Shown in pieces: positions 18,981 to 27,915 of a stretch of 64,000 nucleotides of DNA (position 1 is the stretch's first letter; every line of letters begins with the position of its first letter). A model generated the notes under the pieces. The model did not search any database, had not been told where the DNA came from, and worked only from the letters and a program-made list of their open reading frames with translations. A program made the translations under genes and the position numbers. The stretch spans positions 1 through 64,000 of the forward strand of contig JAGUYG010000037.1 in assembly GCA_020061465.1 (NCBI GenBank), read 5' to 3'. Source of the DNA: Ignavibacteriales bacterium (GTDB taxonomy: Bacteria > Bacteroidota > Ignavibacteria > Ignavibacteriales > Ignavibacteriaceae).

Positions 18981-20108
18981 ATGAGGATATTAAAAAGATT
19001 TTTTATCATGGTAATTCCTTCATTTTTTATCTTAACACTTTTCTGTAACATAAATCAAGAAAAAATTGTAATCGAACAAAACGGGTTTCGGCTGCCGCAA
19101 GGATTCAAAATTGAATTGTACGCAGATAGTATAGAAAACGCCAGATCGATGACATTAAGCCCGGGAGGAATTTTATTTATCGGTTCGCGCTCCGCCGGAA
19201 AAGTTTATGCGGTGCTTGATAAGAATAAAGATTACAAAGCTGATGAGATAATTGTAATAGCCAGCGGTCTAAGATCACCTAATGGAGTAGCAGTTAGAGA
19301 CGGAGATCTTTACGTAGCAGAAATAAACCGCGTTCTCCGCTTTAAGAATATTGAAGATAACCTTCAAAATGTTCCGCAGCCGGAAATAATAAACGATTCA
19401 TTCCCGAACGATGCTCATCATGGGTGGAAATTTATCAGATTTGGACCGGATGGTAAACTATATGTACCCGTTGGTGGACCATGTAACGTTTGTTTGAAGG
19501 ATGATAAAAGATATGCCTCAATTATGCGAATGAATCCCGACGGTTCAGAATTGGAAATTTTTGCAGAAGGTGTCCGCAATACTGTCGGTTTTGATTGGCA
19601 TCCGTTCACTAAGGAACTCTGGTTTACCGATAACGGCAGAGATCTGATGGGCGATGATATTCCGCCGGATGAACTTAACCACGCAACAGTAAAAGGTCTT
19701 CACTTTGGTTTTCCTTTTATTCATGGAAATGACGTCATCGATCCCGAATTCGGAGATGAAAGCGACAAGATTAAATATACAAAACCTGTTAGGGAACTTG
19801 GTCCCCATGTCGCAGCTTTAGGTATGAGGTTTTACACAGGAAAAATGTTTCCCGAAGAATACCATAATCAGATTTTTATTGCGGAACACGGTTCATGGAA
19901 CAGAAGCTCTAAGATTGGATATAGAATTACTTTAGTCCGGCTTCAAGATAACACCGCCGTCAGTTATGAACCGTTTATTGAGGGATGGCTAAAAGATGAA
20001 AAAGTTTTTGGCAGACCGGTGGATTTAGAAATTATGCCGGATGGGTCAATGCTGGTTTCAGATGACTTTGGAGGAAGAATCTACAGAATAACTTATTCCG
20101 AAGATTAA
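18981..20108 (+). CDS. Sorbosone/glucose dehydrogenase-like beta-propeller protein
   Basis: 375 residues with an N-terminal hydrophobic export signal (FIMVIPSFFILTLFC). The body is the six-bladed propeller of PQQ-dependent soluble aldose/sorbosone dehydrogenases: GFKIELYAD, GSRSAGKVYAV, FGPDGKLYVPVGGPCNVC, ELWFTDNGRD and IAEHGSWNRS. The family oxidises sugars in the periplasm, but many members lack proven activity, so the substrate is open. It follows PspC by 26 bases and precedes cydA, suggesting periplasmic electron-donating metabolism, but this is only suggested by position. Confidence 0.82.
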   Translation: MRILKRFFIMVIPSFFILTLFCNINQEKIVIEQNGFRLPQGFKIELYADSIENARSMTLSPGGILFIGSRSAGKVYAVLDKNKDYKADEIIVIASGLRSPNGVAVRDGDLYVAEINRVLRFKNIEDNLQNVPQPEIINDSFPNDAHHGWKFIRFGPDGKLYVPVGGPCNVCLKDDKRYASIMRMNPDGSELEIFAEGVRNTVGFDWHPFTKELWFTDNGRDLMGDDIPPDELNHATVKGLHFGFPFIHGNDVIDPEFGDESDKIKYTKPVRELGPHVAALGMRFYTGKMFPEEYHNQIFIAEHGSWNRSSKIGYRITLVRLQDNTAVSYEPFIEGWLKDEKVFGRPVDLEIMPDGSMLVSDDFGGRIYRITYSED

Positions 20109-20188
20109 TTTTTATAACTTCTTAATAGCCTCTGATAAAATGTATTTGTAATTTTGACGCAACAATTTCTTACTTAGAGGGAGCTGAA

Positions 20189-21520
20189 TTGGATAATTTT
20201 CTTGCCGCACGATTAACAATGGCTCTATCGCTTGCCTTCCACATTATATTCGCTTGCATTGGAATGACGATGCCTTTTCTGATGGTAGTTTCCCATTGGT
20301 TATGGTTAAAGAGAAAAGACGAAATATATTTGCGTTTAACAAAAGCTTGGTCGAAAGGGGTTGCAATATTTTTTGCGATCGGCGCTGTCTCCGGCACTGC
20401 GCTTTCATTCGAGCTTGGCATACTTTGGCCCGGCTTTATGGAACACGCAGGCGCAATAATCGGAATGCCTTTTAGCTGGGAAGGCACTGCTTTTTTTGTA
20501 GAAGCTATTTGCTTAGGACTGTTTTTATACGGATGGAAGCGATTAAATCCTTATGTTCATTGGGCATCGGGTTTAATGGTTGGAATTTCGGGTGTTGCAG
20601 CAGGAGTGTTTGTGGTAACGGCAAATGCCTGGATGAACTCACCTGCCGGATTCGATTGGGTAGATGGTCGGGCAATAAACATCAATCCGTTCGCTGCTAT
20701 GTTTAACGATGCGTGGATTAGTCAAACATTGCACATGACTATTGCGGCATTTGAAGCGACTGCTTTTGCCGTAGCAGGATTACACGCTCTGCTGTTAATT
20801 AAGAACCGGCAAAATGTTCTTCATAAAAGAGCAATGATAATAGCGCTTACAATCGGAAGCTTTGCTGCAATTTTGCAGCCGCTTAGCGGTGATTTTTCTG
20901 CAAAAGACGTTGCTACACGACAGCCGATAAAATTAGCCGCAATGGAAGGTCTTTTTGAAACTCAACAAGGTGCACCGCTTACTATCGGCGGAATCCCGAA
21001 TGAAAAAACCCGGGAAATGAAATACGGAATTGAGATTCCCAAAGCTTTAAGCTTTTTAGCTTTTAATGATTTTGATGCCGAAGTAAAAGGACTGAATGAT
21101 TTTCCTGAAGAAGAATGGCCGCCTGTGCTTATAGTGCATATCGCATTTCAAATAATGGTGGGCTGCGGAGTATTATTAGCTTTGCTTGGCATACTTTTTT
21201 GGATTTTAAGGCTTAAGAAAAAAGAGGCTCTTCTCAGCACAAAATTTTTAATAGCAGTTGCCGTTTGTACTCCGCTCGGTTTTATAGCAGTTGAAACAGG
21301 CTGGATAGTTACAGAAGTAGGCAGGCAGCCATGGATAATTTACGGAATAATGAAAACCATTGATTCCGTAACGCCGGTACCCGGTCAAGTGTTTCACTTT
21401 TTAATTTTCACTATTCTGTACTTGTTCTTATCTGTAGTTGCTGTTTGGTTGATGAAACGGCAAATCAAAGCCCTTCACGAATTTGGCAATAACTATTATA
21501 AAAATGAAACGGTAACCTGA
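20189..21520 (+). CDS. cydA: Cytochrome bd ubiquinol oxidase subunit I
   Basis: 443-residue membrane subunit carrying the haems and quinol site. The N-terminal haem-ligand His18 (SLAFHIIFACIGM) and the conserved GWIVTEVGRQPW near residue 370 are present. It is about 80 residues shorter than the E. coli protein, as expected for the short Q-loop type. The start is TTG with ribosome binding site AGAGGGAG. The stop overlaps cydB by one base (TGATG), forming a cydAB operon. No CydX or CydCD was found nearby. Confidence 0.96.
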   Translation: MDNFLAARLTMALSLAFHIIFACIGMTMPFLMVVSHWLWLKRKDEIYLRLTKAWSKGVAIFFAIGAVSGTALSFELGILWPGFMEHAGAIIGMPFSWEGTAFFVEAICLGLFLYGWKRLNPYVHWASGLMVGISGVAAGVFVVTANAWMNSPAGFDWVDGRAININPFAAMFNDAWISQTLHMTIAAFEATAFAVAGLHALLLIKNRQNVLHKRAMIIALTIGSFAAILQPLSGDFSAKDVATRQPIKLAAMEGLFETQQGAPLTIGGIPNEKTREMKYGIEIPKALSFLAFNDFDAEVKGLNDFPEEEWPPVLIVHIAFQIMVGCGVLLALLGILFWILRLKKKEALLSTKFLIAVAVCTPLGFIAVETGWIVTEVGRQPWIIYGIMKTIDSVTPVPGQVFHFLIFTILYLFLSVVAVWLMKRQIKALHEFGNNYYKNETVT

Positions 21521-22536
21521 TGCTATACATTGTAATATTTTTTTTCATGGTATCAATTTTTCTATACTGTCTTTTAGGCGGTGCAGATTTTGGAGCAGGA
21601 ATTGTTGAACTGACTGCAAGGGGCAGCAGCAAGGAACGAGCACGAAAGCTAATCAGTAAAGCAATGGCTCCAATTTGGGAAGCTAATCACATGTGGTTAA
21701 TCATAGCTGTTGTTATTCTGTTTAATGCCTTTCCTAAAATCTACAGCCAGGTATCTATTTCTTTATATATCCCATTAATTTTACTACTGGTTGGAATTGT
21801 GCTTCGCGGAACAGCATTTACATTCAGACACTATGACGCAGTTAAAGATTTTTCTCAAGAAGTATATTCGAAAGCTTTTTCTTACTCAAGCATTATGGTC
21901 AGCTTCTTTTTTGGATTAGTAGTGGGCGCACTGGTTTCAGGTAAGATACCTGTTTATCCGGCTAATTTTTTAGATGGCTATATTTTTCCGTGGTTCAATT
22001 TATTCTCTATTTCAGTGGGAATTTTTATTTGCTCTTTATTTGCCTTCATTGCATCTGTCTTTTTATTAGGCGATACAGCAGACCAGGAATTAATAAAAGA
22101 CTTCATTATCAAATCTAAAATAGCGATCATTGTGATGGTTATAAGCGGCGGATTGGTATTTGTTTCTTCACTTATAGAGGGAGTGGGATTTACAAAAAAA
22201 TTTATCAGCAACCCGATAAGCATAACTTTGATTGCTGCAGCTACTGCTCTATTGCCGCTGTTATGGAAAGTTTTAAGCAAAGGCTGGAAGTGGCTATCCA
22301 GATTTTTAGTCGGAGTTCAATTAAGTTTTATAATCGGGGCATTTTATTCGGTATATTTCCCTGCAATTGTAAAACTAAGAGATGCGGAAGATCTTACTCT
22401 TTACAACTCTGCCGCTCCTGAAATCACTCTTACTCTTCTTGCATGGGCATTGATGGTAGGTTCTGTAATTATATTTCCTTCTCTTTTCTTCCTCTTTAAA
22501 GTATTTAAATTGGGAAGAAAAGAAGAGCCGACTTAA
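21520..22536 (+). CDS. cydB: Cytochrome bd ubiquinol oxidase subunit II
   Basis: 338-residue, about eight-helix subunit of the bd oxidase. The GGADFGAGIVEL motif in helix 1 and WEANHMWLI motif in helix 2 are typical. Its start codon shares one base with the cydA stop. Together they give a high-affinity terminal oxidase, consistent with growth at low oxygen. Confidence 0.95.
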   Translation: MLYIVIFFFMVSIFLYCLLGGADFGAGIVELTARGSSKERARKLISKAMAPIWEANHMWLIIAVVILFNAFPKIYSQVSISLYIPLILLLVGIVLRGTAFTFRHYDAVKDFSQEVYSKAFSYSSIMVSFFFGLVVGALVSGKIPVYPANFLDGYIFPWFNLFSISVGIFICSLFAFIASVFLLGDTADQELIKDFIIKSKIAIIVMVISGGLVFVSSLIEGVGFTKKFISNPISITLIAAATALLPLLWKVLSKGWKWLSRFLVGVQLSFIIGAFYSVYFPAIVKLRDAEDLTLYNSAAPEITLTLLAWALMVGSVIIFPSLFFLFKVFKLGRKEEPT

Positions 22537-22624
22537 GCAACGGCAATTGAGTTCCTGCAGTATTTTATAATAATAAATTTAATTAGTGGAATGATAATAT
22601 CGTGGATTCATCTCTAATATTACC

Positions 22625-22963
22625 TTACCCATTTTTTAATAAATTTAATTTTTCTGCAAAGGCTGCGCTGCAATTTTCTATTAATTTTGCGGCTTCGGAA
22701 TTCTTGGTTGCTCTTAAATAAGTATCGGTAAGTTTAACCAAAGTTTGATGTACGTGGATATTCATATCGTCTATCGTCATTTCTTTAGTCCAAAGGTCTA
22801 TTCCCATGGTAACTTTTTCCTGTTTAGCCCAAACCGATAACATCATCGACAAACATTCTGATGGTTGTTTCGCCTCGCTGTCTTCTGCCTGCCAGAAGAT
22901 TTTTTCCGGGACACGATTGGAATCGAGATCTACAATTAATTTTATTTCTGATTTTTTAGTCAT
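22625..22963 (-). CDS. gldC: Gliding-motility-associated protein GldC
   Basis: 112 residues matching GldC throughout: KSEIKLIVDLDSNRVPEKIFWQ, MMLSVWAKQEKVTMGIDLWTKEM and a C-terminal helix beginning HQTLVKLTDTYLRAT. GldC is a cytoplasmic protein of unknown biochemistry conserved across Bacteroidota and relatives, including non-gliding species. No other gld or spr genes are in the window. It supports placement in the FCB group. Confidence 0.93.
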   Translation of the reverse strand: MTKKSEIKLIVDLDSNRVPEKIFWQAEDSEAKQPSECLSMMLSVWAKQEKVTMGIDLWTKEMTIDDMNIHVHQTLVKLTDTYLRATKNSEAAKLIENCSAAFAEKLNLLKNG

Positions 22964-23039
22964 TTTGATTTCCGTTCATTATAATGATTTGAGAAAATTT
23001 ATCTTAATATGTAGTAAATATTCTTGAAAAGTAATTTAG

Positions 23040-23159
23040 TAACTCATCTTACGCAAAAAACTCTAACTCATCCCCCTCACCCCCTTCTCTTGCTAAGAGA
23101 AGGGGGTAATGGGGGTTGAGTTTTTCGTATATTCGATAACTTCTGCATAACGTGAGTTA
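23040..23159. repeat. MITE-like 120-bp imperfect palindrome
   Basis: The ends are TAACTCATCTTACGCA and the complement of TGCATAACGTGAGTTA. The centre is a perfect 12-bp stem CCCCCTTCTCTT (23080-23091) and AAGAGAAGGGGG (23095-23106) with a 3-base loop, extended by CTCATCCCCCTCA against CTCAACCCCCATTA. It lies in a 347-base gap between gldC and the nuclease gene, which otherwise holds nothing I can identify. Such whole-element palindromes are typical of non-autonomous mobile repeats; no target-site duplication is certain. Confidence 0.65.
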
Positions 23160-23310
23160 TTAAGTCATGTTAAGCACGGTTGAGAGATGACATCTTTTTG
23201 CAATAAATATCAATCATCAACATTTGAGTTTACATGCTATTTTAGTGCAAATTTCTTTTATCAGAAAAAGATGTGATCTCTAAGCTCCTCACCTTTCTGT
23301 GTAAGGTTAG

Positions 23311-23664
23311 CTAATAAGCTTTATATTCAGCAAATCCTTCTTTAACTATGAGATCATTAATGTTAACATATTTATCAGTTTTTTGCTTTAACCAGATTTC
23401 GCCAAGGTAACGACCATATTTCCCCTTCTTGTCTTTAATCGTTTGAATAACCACTTCTTTATCGCTGATTAGATTTCTAAGAAAATCTCTCGATTCGATA
23501 CCGCGAGGTCTATCTTTACCGCGTAGTTCCGGTGCATCAATTCTGTTCAATCTAATCTTTTCGCCCTTAATCCATGTATGCAATCCAAGATCGATATCCA
23601 CTGTGACGGTATCACCATCATATATAGAAGTTATTATTGCTATATAAGTATAAAGCTGTTTCAT
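23311..23664 (-). CDS. Staphylococcal-nuclease-like protein (TNase family)
   Basis: 117 residues covering the SNase (OB-fold) core: YDGDTVTVDIDLG, IRLNRIDAPELRG, GIESRDFLRN and GKYGRYLGEI, which supply the calcium-binding Asp, the two catalytic arginines and probably the catalytic Glu. There is no signal peptide, unlike secreted thermonucleases, so it is likely cytoplasmic or phage/plasmid-like in origin. No phage genes are nearby. It sits beside the palindromic element. Confidence 0.85.
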   Translation of the reverse strand: MKQLYTYIAIITSIYDGDTVTVDIDLGLHTWIKGEKIRLNRIDAPELRGKDRPRGIESRDFLRNLISDKEVVIQTIKDKKGKYGRYLGEIWLKQKTDKYVNINDLIVKEGFAEYKAY

Positions 23665-23754
23665 TTTTTCACCTTTATTTTAGATTTTTGAAAAAGTATT
23701 TTTATAATCAAAAGGAAGTTTACAAATTACCGATGAGTTTGAGTGTCAAATTAA

Positions 23755-24309
23755 ATGAAAAAAGTTTTATTGACAATAAAAATTTTATTTCTGATTATTT
23801 TATTTCTGCCGGTTACTAATTTATCAAGCCAGGCTAAATTAAGTGTAGGATTTTATATTGGCGGCGGAATAATTAATAGCAATTCACCTGATCTTGGCAG
23901 CTTTACATCATCAATCTTTATTGAAGGCGCTCCCCTTTGCTCAGAATATTTTAATACACGCTTAAGCTTTATTTATGCAGGAGACTTCGATATTATCATT
24001 CCCGGAAGCAGACAAAACTATTTCCCGTTCATAAAAGGTTTTTCAGTAAAAGGAATTCTATCACAAGTAATAAATGAACCGTATTACTTAGAAGAAGGTG
24101 CGGGAATTTTGATCATTAACAATAGAACTTTTAGTTCATTAAGTGAATGGAACTATGGAATAACTTTCTCTCTGCTTGCCGGAATTAATTTAAGAAGACT
24201 AAATGCTTCGGGAGTAAAATTAGGTGTAGGAACCGAGTTCGGATTAACCTTTAACGAATCTCTGCCAAGGTTTTTTTCTCTTCATCTACAGTTTCAGTAT
24301 CTGTTCTGA
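23755..24309 (+). CDS. Outer-membrane beta-barrel protein
   Basis: 184 residues with a signal peptide (LTIKILFLIILFLPVTNLSSQAK) and alternating hydrophobic/polar strands beginning KLSVGFYIGGGI and ending LHLQFQYLF, the aromatic C-terminus typical of outer-membrane barrels. It resembles small OmpW/OmpA-like porin-family barrels only in pattern; no named family is recognised. Transcribed convergently with the peptidase gene. Confidence 0.65.
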   Translation: MKKVLLTIKILFLIILFLPVTNLSSQAKLSVGFYIGGGIINSNSPDLGSFTSSIFIEGAPLCSEYFNTRLSFIYAGDFDIIIPGSRQNYFPFIKGFSVKGILSQVINEPYYLEEGAGILIINNRTFSSLSEWNYGITFSLLAGINLRRLNASGVKLGVGTEFGLTFNESLPRFFSLHLQFQYLF

Positions 24310-24426
24310 TTTTTCAAAAGATAAAAAGTGTACGCTGTATATTTTTACAGATGAACAACTGGATTGTTAAATAAATAAGACAGCAAAGATTTGCGGCATA
24401 ATTATAAGATTAGGTTAATAATTGAA

Positions 24427-24492
24427 CCGGCTTTGAAACAAACACATTCGTCTATTTTACAGGTAAGATTTATGTTTATGCTTCAAAGCCGG
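24427..24492. repeat. Long inverted repeat between convergent genes
   Basis: Perfect 11-bp arms CCGGCTTTGAA (24427-24437) and TTCAAAGCCGG (24482-24492) with weaker complementarity continuing inward (AAACAAACACA against TATGTTTATG). It lies between the 3' ends of the barrel gene and the S46 peptidase gene. It may be a bidirectional terminator, although the large loop and lack of T run argue for a repeat element. Confidence 0.5.
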
Positions 24493-24506
24493 ATACTCTA
24501 ACAATT

Positions 24507-26684
24507 TTAATGAACAATTTTACCGTTTATAATCTCTTCGGCTATTCTTTTTGCTTTATACAAATCCTTTATTGTTTCAAGAATACCCTGTGAGGCGACG
24601 GAAATCATTCTATTTTCCGTAGTATCGAATATGAAATAACCCGAGTTACTTTCGATGTTGCCGTCAAAAGCTAATCCGATAATTTCTTTATTCTTATTGA
24701 TAACAGGACTTCCGGAACTGCCCCCAACTATATCATGCGTGCTTATGAAATTAAACGGAGTTTCTAGATCGAACTCCTGAGGGGGAGTTTGCCATCGCGT
24801 CGGAAGACTCCAAGGATATTTTTTATTGAATGAATAATAACGATCGTACATTCCGTAAAAAGTTGTAATTTCCGGGGCAATAGTTCCATTATAATCATAA
24901 CTCTGAAGGACTCCATCGCTTATTCTCAAGGTGAATGATCCATCGGGCGGAATTGAAGTTCCGTATACTGCGTAAATTGCATGCCCTAAAAGCTCCTCAA
25001 AATTTGCTTCTGTTGCATTTATTTCTTTGGCTAACTTTTGAATTTCTTCATAACGGTCCTGAGTCTTCACAACAAACGAAATGAAAGGATCATCAGAACT
25101 TAATATTGCTTTTGGTCCCGCTTCTATTAAACCCTTTACATATTCGGATGAGTTTAACTTGGAATTAGCGAGTAAGTAATTTACGGCTTCATCCCTTTTT
25201 CTTCCCCCAATTAAACTTTTCACAAGAGGATGTTCTTCACCTAAAAATGTTCTCAATAACCCAACATGGATTCTCAATTTTTTATCATTCAATGGTTTAT
25301 CGAATTTCAAAGGAAATACCTTATCGATAGTGCTGCTCAGGTTATCACTCTTGTATGCATCGCTTCTCTCATCCTCGGGAATTTGTAATTCATTAGCAAG
25401 ATTAACAATCTTATAGGCGATATTAAAATACTCTGAAGTCATAGGAGGGGTTCTTAGCATGGTGTAATATTCATCTGCAATTTTTCTCATTTCGTTTCTA
25501 GTACTTGCAATATTATCCCAAACATTGCCGTATTGCCTTTTCAATTGGGAGTTGGATTCAACTGCATCTCTAAGATTATTTTCGAAATCTTTTTTTCTTG
25601 CCATGTAATAAGGATTACTCAAGCCGCTAAGAATTCCTTGATACCGTTTAGCTCCGTTTGCAGCACCGGATAATCTATCTATCAACTCGTCGTATCTCTC
25701 GGGGTACTCATCAATTAGCTCTGTATAAATATTTTGCAGTTCGGTGGCAATAAAAGCACTGCTTCGTGTAGAATAATCTCTCATAAATTCTAGCTGTGAA
25801 AAAGTTTTTAACTTGCTGGTATTGCCGGGATTTCCGACAACAAAAAGAGGCTCGTTCGGTTGTGCTCCGTTTTTACTCCACTTAAAATAATTATTTATCT
25901 TGAGCGGGTTACCATCTTCGTCGTAAGCTCTCCAGAGCGTAAAGTCGAGGCAGTAACGCGGATAGGTGTAATTATCGTAATCGCCTCCAAAAAGCCCGAC
26001 TTCGGATTCGGGCATTAAAACTAAGCGTACGTCGGTATATCTTTTGTAGCCATATAAAGAATATCTTCCTCCCTGGTATAGAGAAACCACATTATAATTA
26101 AGGTCTGTATCCGGATACTTGTTCTTAAGCTGTCTGATTATTTTGCTTTTATTTTCTCTTTTTTCTTCATCCGTTTTACCTGCGGCAATTGCTGCATGAA
26201 CTTCCTCGGTAACATCTTCAATAAAAACGAGCTGATCAACGAAGACACCTTCGTCTCTCCTTTCATCATCAAGTGCTTCTGCTATGAACCCATTTTTTCT
26301 AACACTTTCATCTTCTTTTTCGACTTTTGGTATTCGAAAATCGGAACAATGATAGTTAGTTAAAATTAATCCGTCTTCAGAAATAAATGAAGCAGAACAC
26401 CAGTTTGCAAATTTAAGCGAAGCCATTCTTACATCTGTAAGCCATTCATCAGAAGGATGGAAATTATAATTTTCGGCAAAGTAATCGAGCGGCGGAAAGT
26501 CGAAAGTCCACATTTTGCCGGTATCAAATTCTTGTGCCTTAACCGTATCGAGCAGTATCCCTTTATAAATCGCTGCAGTTTCTATTCTGTAGCTGCCGGT
26601 TTGCTGTGTAACCGAACAGCCGGCTAAAAATATAAATATGCCGGTAACGGAAAGCTTAATTTTATACATAGTTAAGAAGTTCAT
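24507..26684 (-). CDS. S46 dipeptidyl-peptidase, DPP7-type
   Basis: 725-residue lipoprotein (LAGCSVTQQ) of peptidase family S46, which removes dipeptides from the N-termini of peptides in the periplasm or at the outer membrane. His112 in TNYHCSDF and Ser657 in GGSSGSPVIN are the catalytic pair visible directly. The residue that sets specificity, in LAFDGNIES, is Gly675, as in DPP7 (hydrophobic P1), rather than the Arg of DPP11 (Asp/Glu P1). This implies growth on proteins or peptides. Family members occur chiefly in Bacteroidota and some Proteobacteria. Confidence 0.94.
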   Translation of the reverse strand: MNFLTMYKIKLSVTGIFIFLAGCSVTQQTGSYRIETAAIYKGILLDTVKAQEFDTGKMWTFDFPPLDYFAENYNFHPSDEWLTDVRMASLKFANWCSASFISEDGLILTNYHCSDFRIPKVEKEDESVRKNGFIAEALDDERRDEGVFVDQLVFIEDVTEEVHAAIAAGKTDEEKRENKSKIIRQLKNKYPDTDLNYNVVSLYQGGRYSLYGYKRYTDVRLVLMPESEVGLFGGDYDNYTYPRYCLDFTLWRAYDEDGNPLKINNYFKWSKNGAQPNEPLFVVGNPGNTSKLKTFSQLEFMRDYSTRSSAFIATELQNIYTELIDEYPERYDELIDRLSGAANGAKRYQGILSGLSNPYYMARKKDFENNLRDAVESNSQLKRQYGNVWDNIASTRNEMRKIADEYYTMLRTPPMTSEYFNIAYKIVNLANELQIPEDERSDAYKSDNLSSTIDKVFPLKFDKPLNDKKLRIHVGLLRTFLGEEHPLVKSLIGGRKRDEAVNYLLANSKLNSSEYVKGLIEAGPKAILSSDDPFISFVVKTQDRYEEIQKLAKEINATEANFEELLGHAIYAVYGTSIPPDGSFTLRISDGVLQSYDYNGTIAPEITTFYGMYDRYYSFNKKYPWSLPTRWQTPPQEFDLETPFNFISTHDIVGGSSGSPVINKNKEIIGLAFDGNIESNSGYFIFDTTENRMISVASQGILETIKDLYKAKRIAEEIINGKIVH

Positions 26685-26933
26685 TTTATTACCGTAAAGA
26701 TTTAAATGTTAATAAATATTATAAGATTGTTTTTAATTAATAAACCCAAATAGCGAAATCATTTATTTGTTAAAGCGGGAATTAGCCGCAGGTATGCATG
26801 CTTATTCTGGAAGGAAATAATCACAGGATTCTACTAATTAAAGCACTGGCGTTGATTACTACAAAGCTCAGAATCAAAATTAGGCATCCCACAAATTCCA
26901 CAACTTAAACACCCCGGAATAACTGCCGCGATT

Positions 26934-27245
26934 CTATATATAAGAATCCGGTTGGTACAAGGGTTCTACTTCCCACTCATCTTCAATAGTTCCGACGCAA
27001 TGCGAACATTTCGGAACAGTGAATACAACCTTCTCCTCGTTAGGGGCAGCCCTAACAAAATTTAGTATCGTTCTACAGCTTGAACACTGAACAATATGAG
27101 AAGTAATTGTTTTTGCGCTGCATTCAGGACAAATAAATCCCAACTCTCCGGGTGTTTCTTCAGGATTCACCAGAAATATTGAGTTACATTTAGAATTGTT
27201 GCATTTAGCGAAGTGCCATTTAACAGTATCTATAGTAGCGATAAT
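26934..27245 (-). CDS. Zinc-ribbon protein, probable non-AUG start
   Basis: Small protein with CNNSKC, CPEC, CSSC and CSHC pairs, suggesting two zinc ribbons. An in-frame GTG at 27170 gives 78 residues but loses the first cysteine pair and has no ribosome binding site. The frame stays open upstream and encodes TIDTVKWHFAKCNNSKCNS. A strong Shine-Dalgarno (AGAGGGAG, 27250-27257) sits 4 bases before ATT (27245) and 7 before ATC (27242), so initiation at an ATT/ATC codon is proposed. Function unknown. The C-terminal half is acidic (IEDEWEVEPLYQPDSYI). Confidence 0.7.
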   Translation of the reverse strand: MIATIDTVKWHFAKCNNSKCNSIFLVNPEETPGELGFICPECSAKTITSHIVQCSSCRTILNFVRAAPNEEKVVFTVPKCSHCVGTIEDEWEVEPLYQPDSYI

Positions 27246-27433
27246 CCTACTCCCTCTGATATTTGTGACGAAACATAAATACTTAGGTATAAAAAGTAAA
27301 TTGAAAAAAAATTCTCTTATAAATTTTTACATTGCCCTCCAATCGGCTGACAAAATTTATAAATAAATTTGTTATCTTAAAAGGGAATAATAAAACTTAA
27401 ATTACTTTTTTAATTTTCAGAGGAGTCATACGG

Positions 27434-27574
27434 ATGGATAAAATTAACTGCTTTAAAGCCTACGATATACGCGGAAAAGTTCCCGAAGAATTGAACTCCG
27501 GACTAGATATAAATGAACAAATAGATAGAGTATTTAAGCAAAAAATTTATATATTTATTCACAAAAAATTTTAG
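27434..27574 (+). pseudogene. 5' remnant of a phosphomannomutase/phosphoglucomutase gene
   Basis: An ATG preceded by AGAGGAG encodes MDKINCFKAYDIRGKVPEEL, the typical N-terminus of bacterial phosphomannomutase/phosphoglucomutase (KAYDIRG motif). After about residue 21 (27496) similarity stops and the frame ends at 27574 (46 codons). The remaining 430 or so residues of a normal enzyme are not found downstream, on either side of the adjacent gene cassette. I infer a gene cut by insertion or recombination. The retained translation start, and presumably its promoter, may now drive the cassette. Confidence 0.75.
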
Positions 27575-27612
27575 GAATTGTAATTATCTTAACAATGTAG
27601 AAAGTATAAAAT

Positions 27613-27915
27613 ATGGGATATGTGGGAAATATTAATGGTCCGAGAAAGTCAGAAATTGTACGCAAATTAGGGGCATCCTATTTTGGCATAAGTGATGAGG
27701 AACTAGATAAAGAAATTCAGATTTATCTTGACGAAGAATATTCCGGAGAAATCGATCCAATTCAATTAGATGAAAACAAAAAGCCATATTTACTTTTTTA
27801 TGGGCCAGAAAAAATAATACAAAAATTCTATCTAGATAGTGCTGGTTATAAACTAACTGGAAAAGTAAAAGCATCGATTAACAATGAAGAAAGGGAGATA
27901 ACTCTTGAAGACTAA
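27613..27915 (+). CDS. Small unknown protein of the AT-rich cassette
   Basis: 100 residues, acidic, no signal peptide or membrane segment. The first half resembles a mixed helical domain (PRKSEIVRKLGASYFGISDEELDKEI), the second half looks beta-rich (KPYLLFYGPEKIIQKFYL). No family is recognised. Its 3' end overlaps the phosphohexomutase start by 11 bases and includes that gene's ribosome binding site, so the two are translationally coupled. Confidence 0.65.
   Translation: MGYVGNINGPRKSEIVRKLGASYFGISDEELDKEIQIYLDEEYSGEIDPIQLDENKKPYLLFYGPEKIIQKFYLDSAGYKLTGKVKASINNEEREITLED

Noticed and set aside
23040-23310. CRISPR-like repeat
   Set aside because: The structure is a single palindrome, with no repeated unit and spacers.
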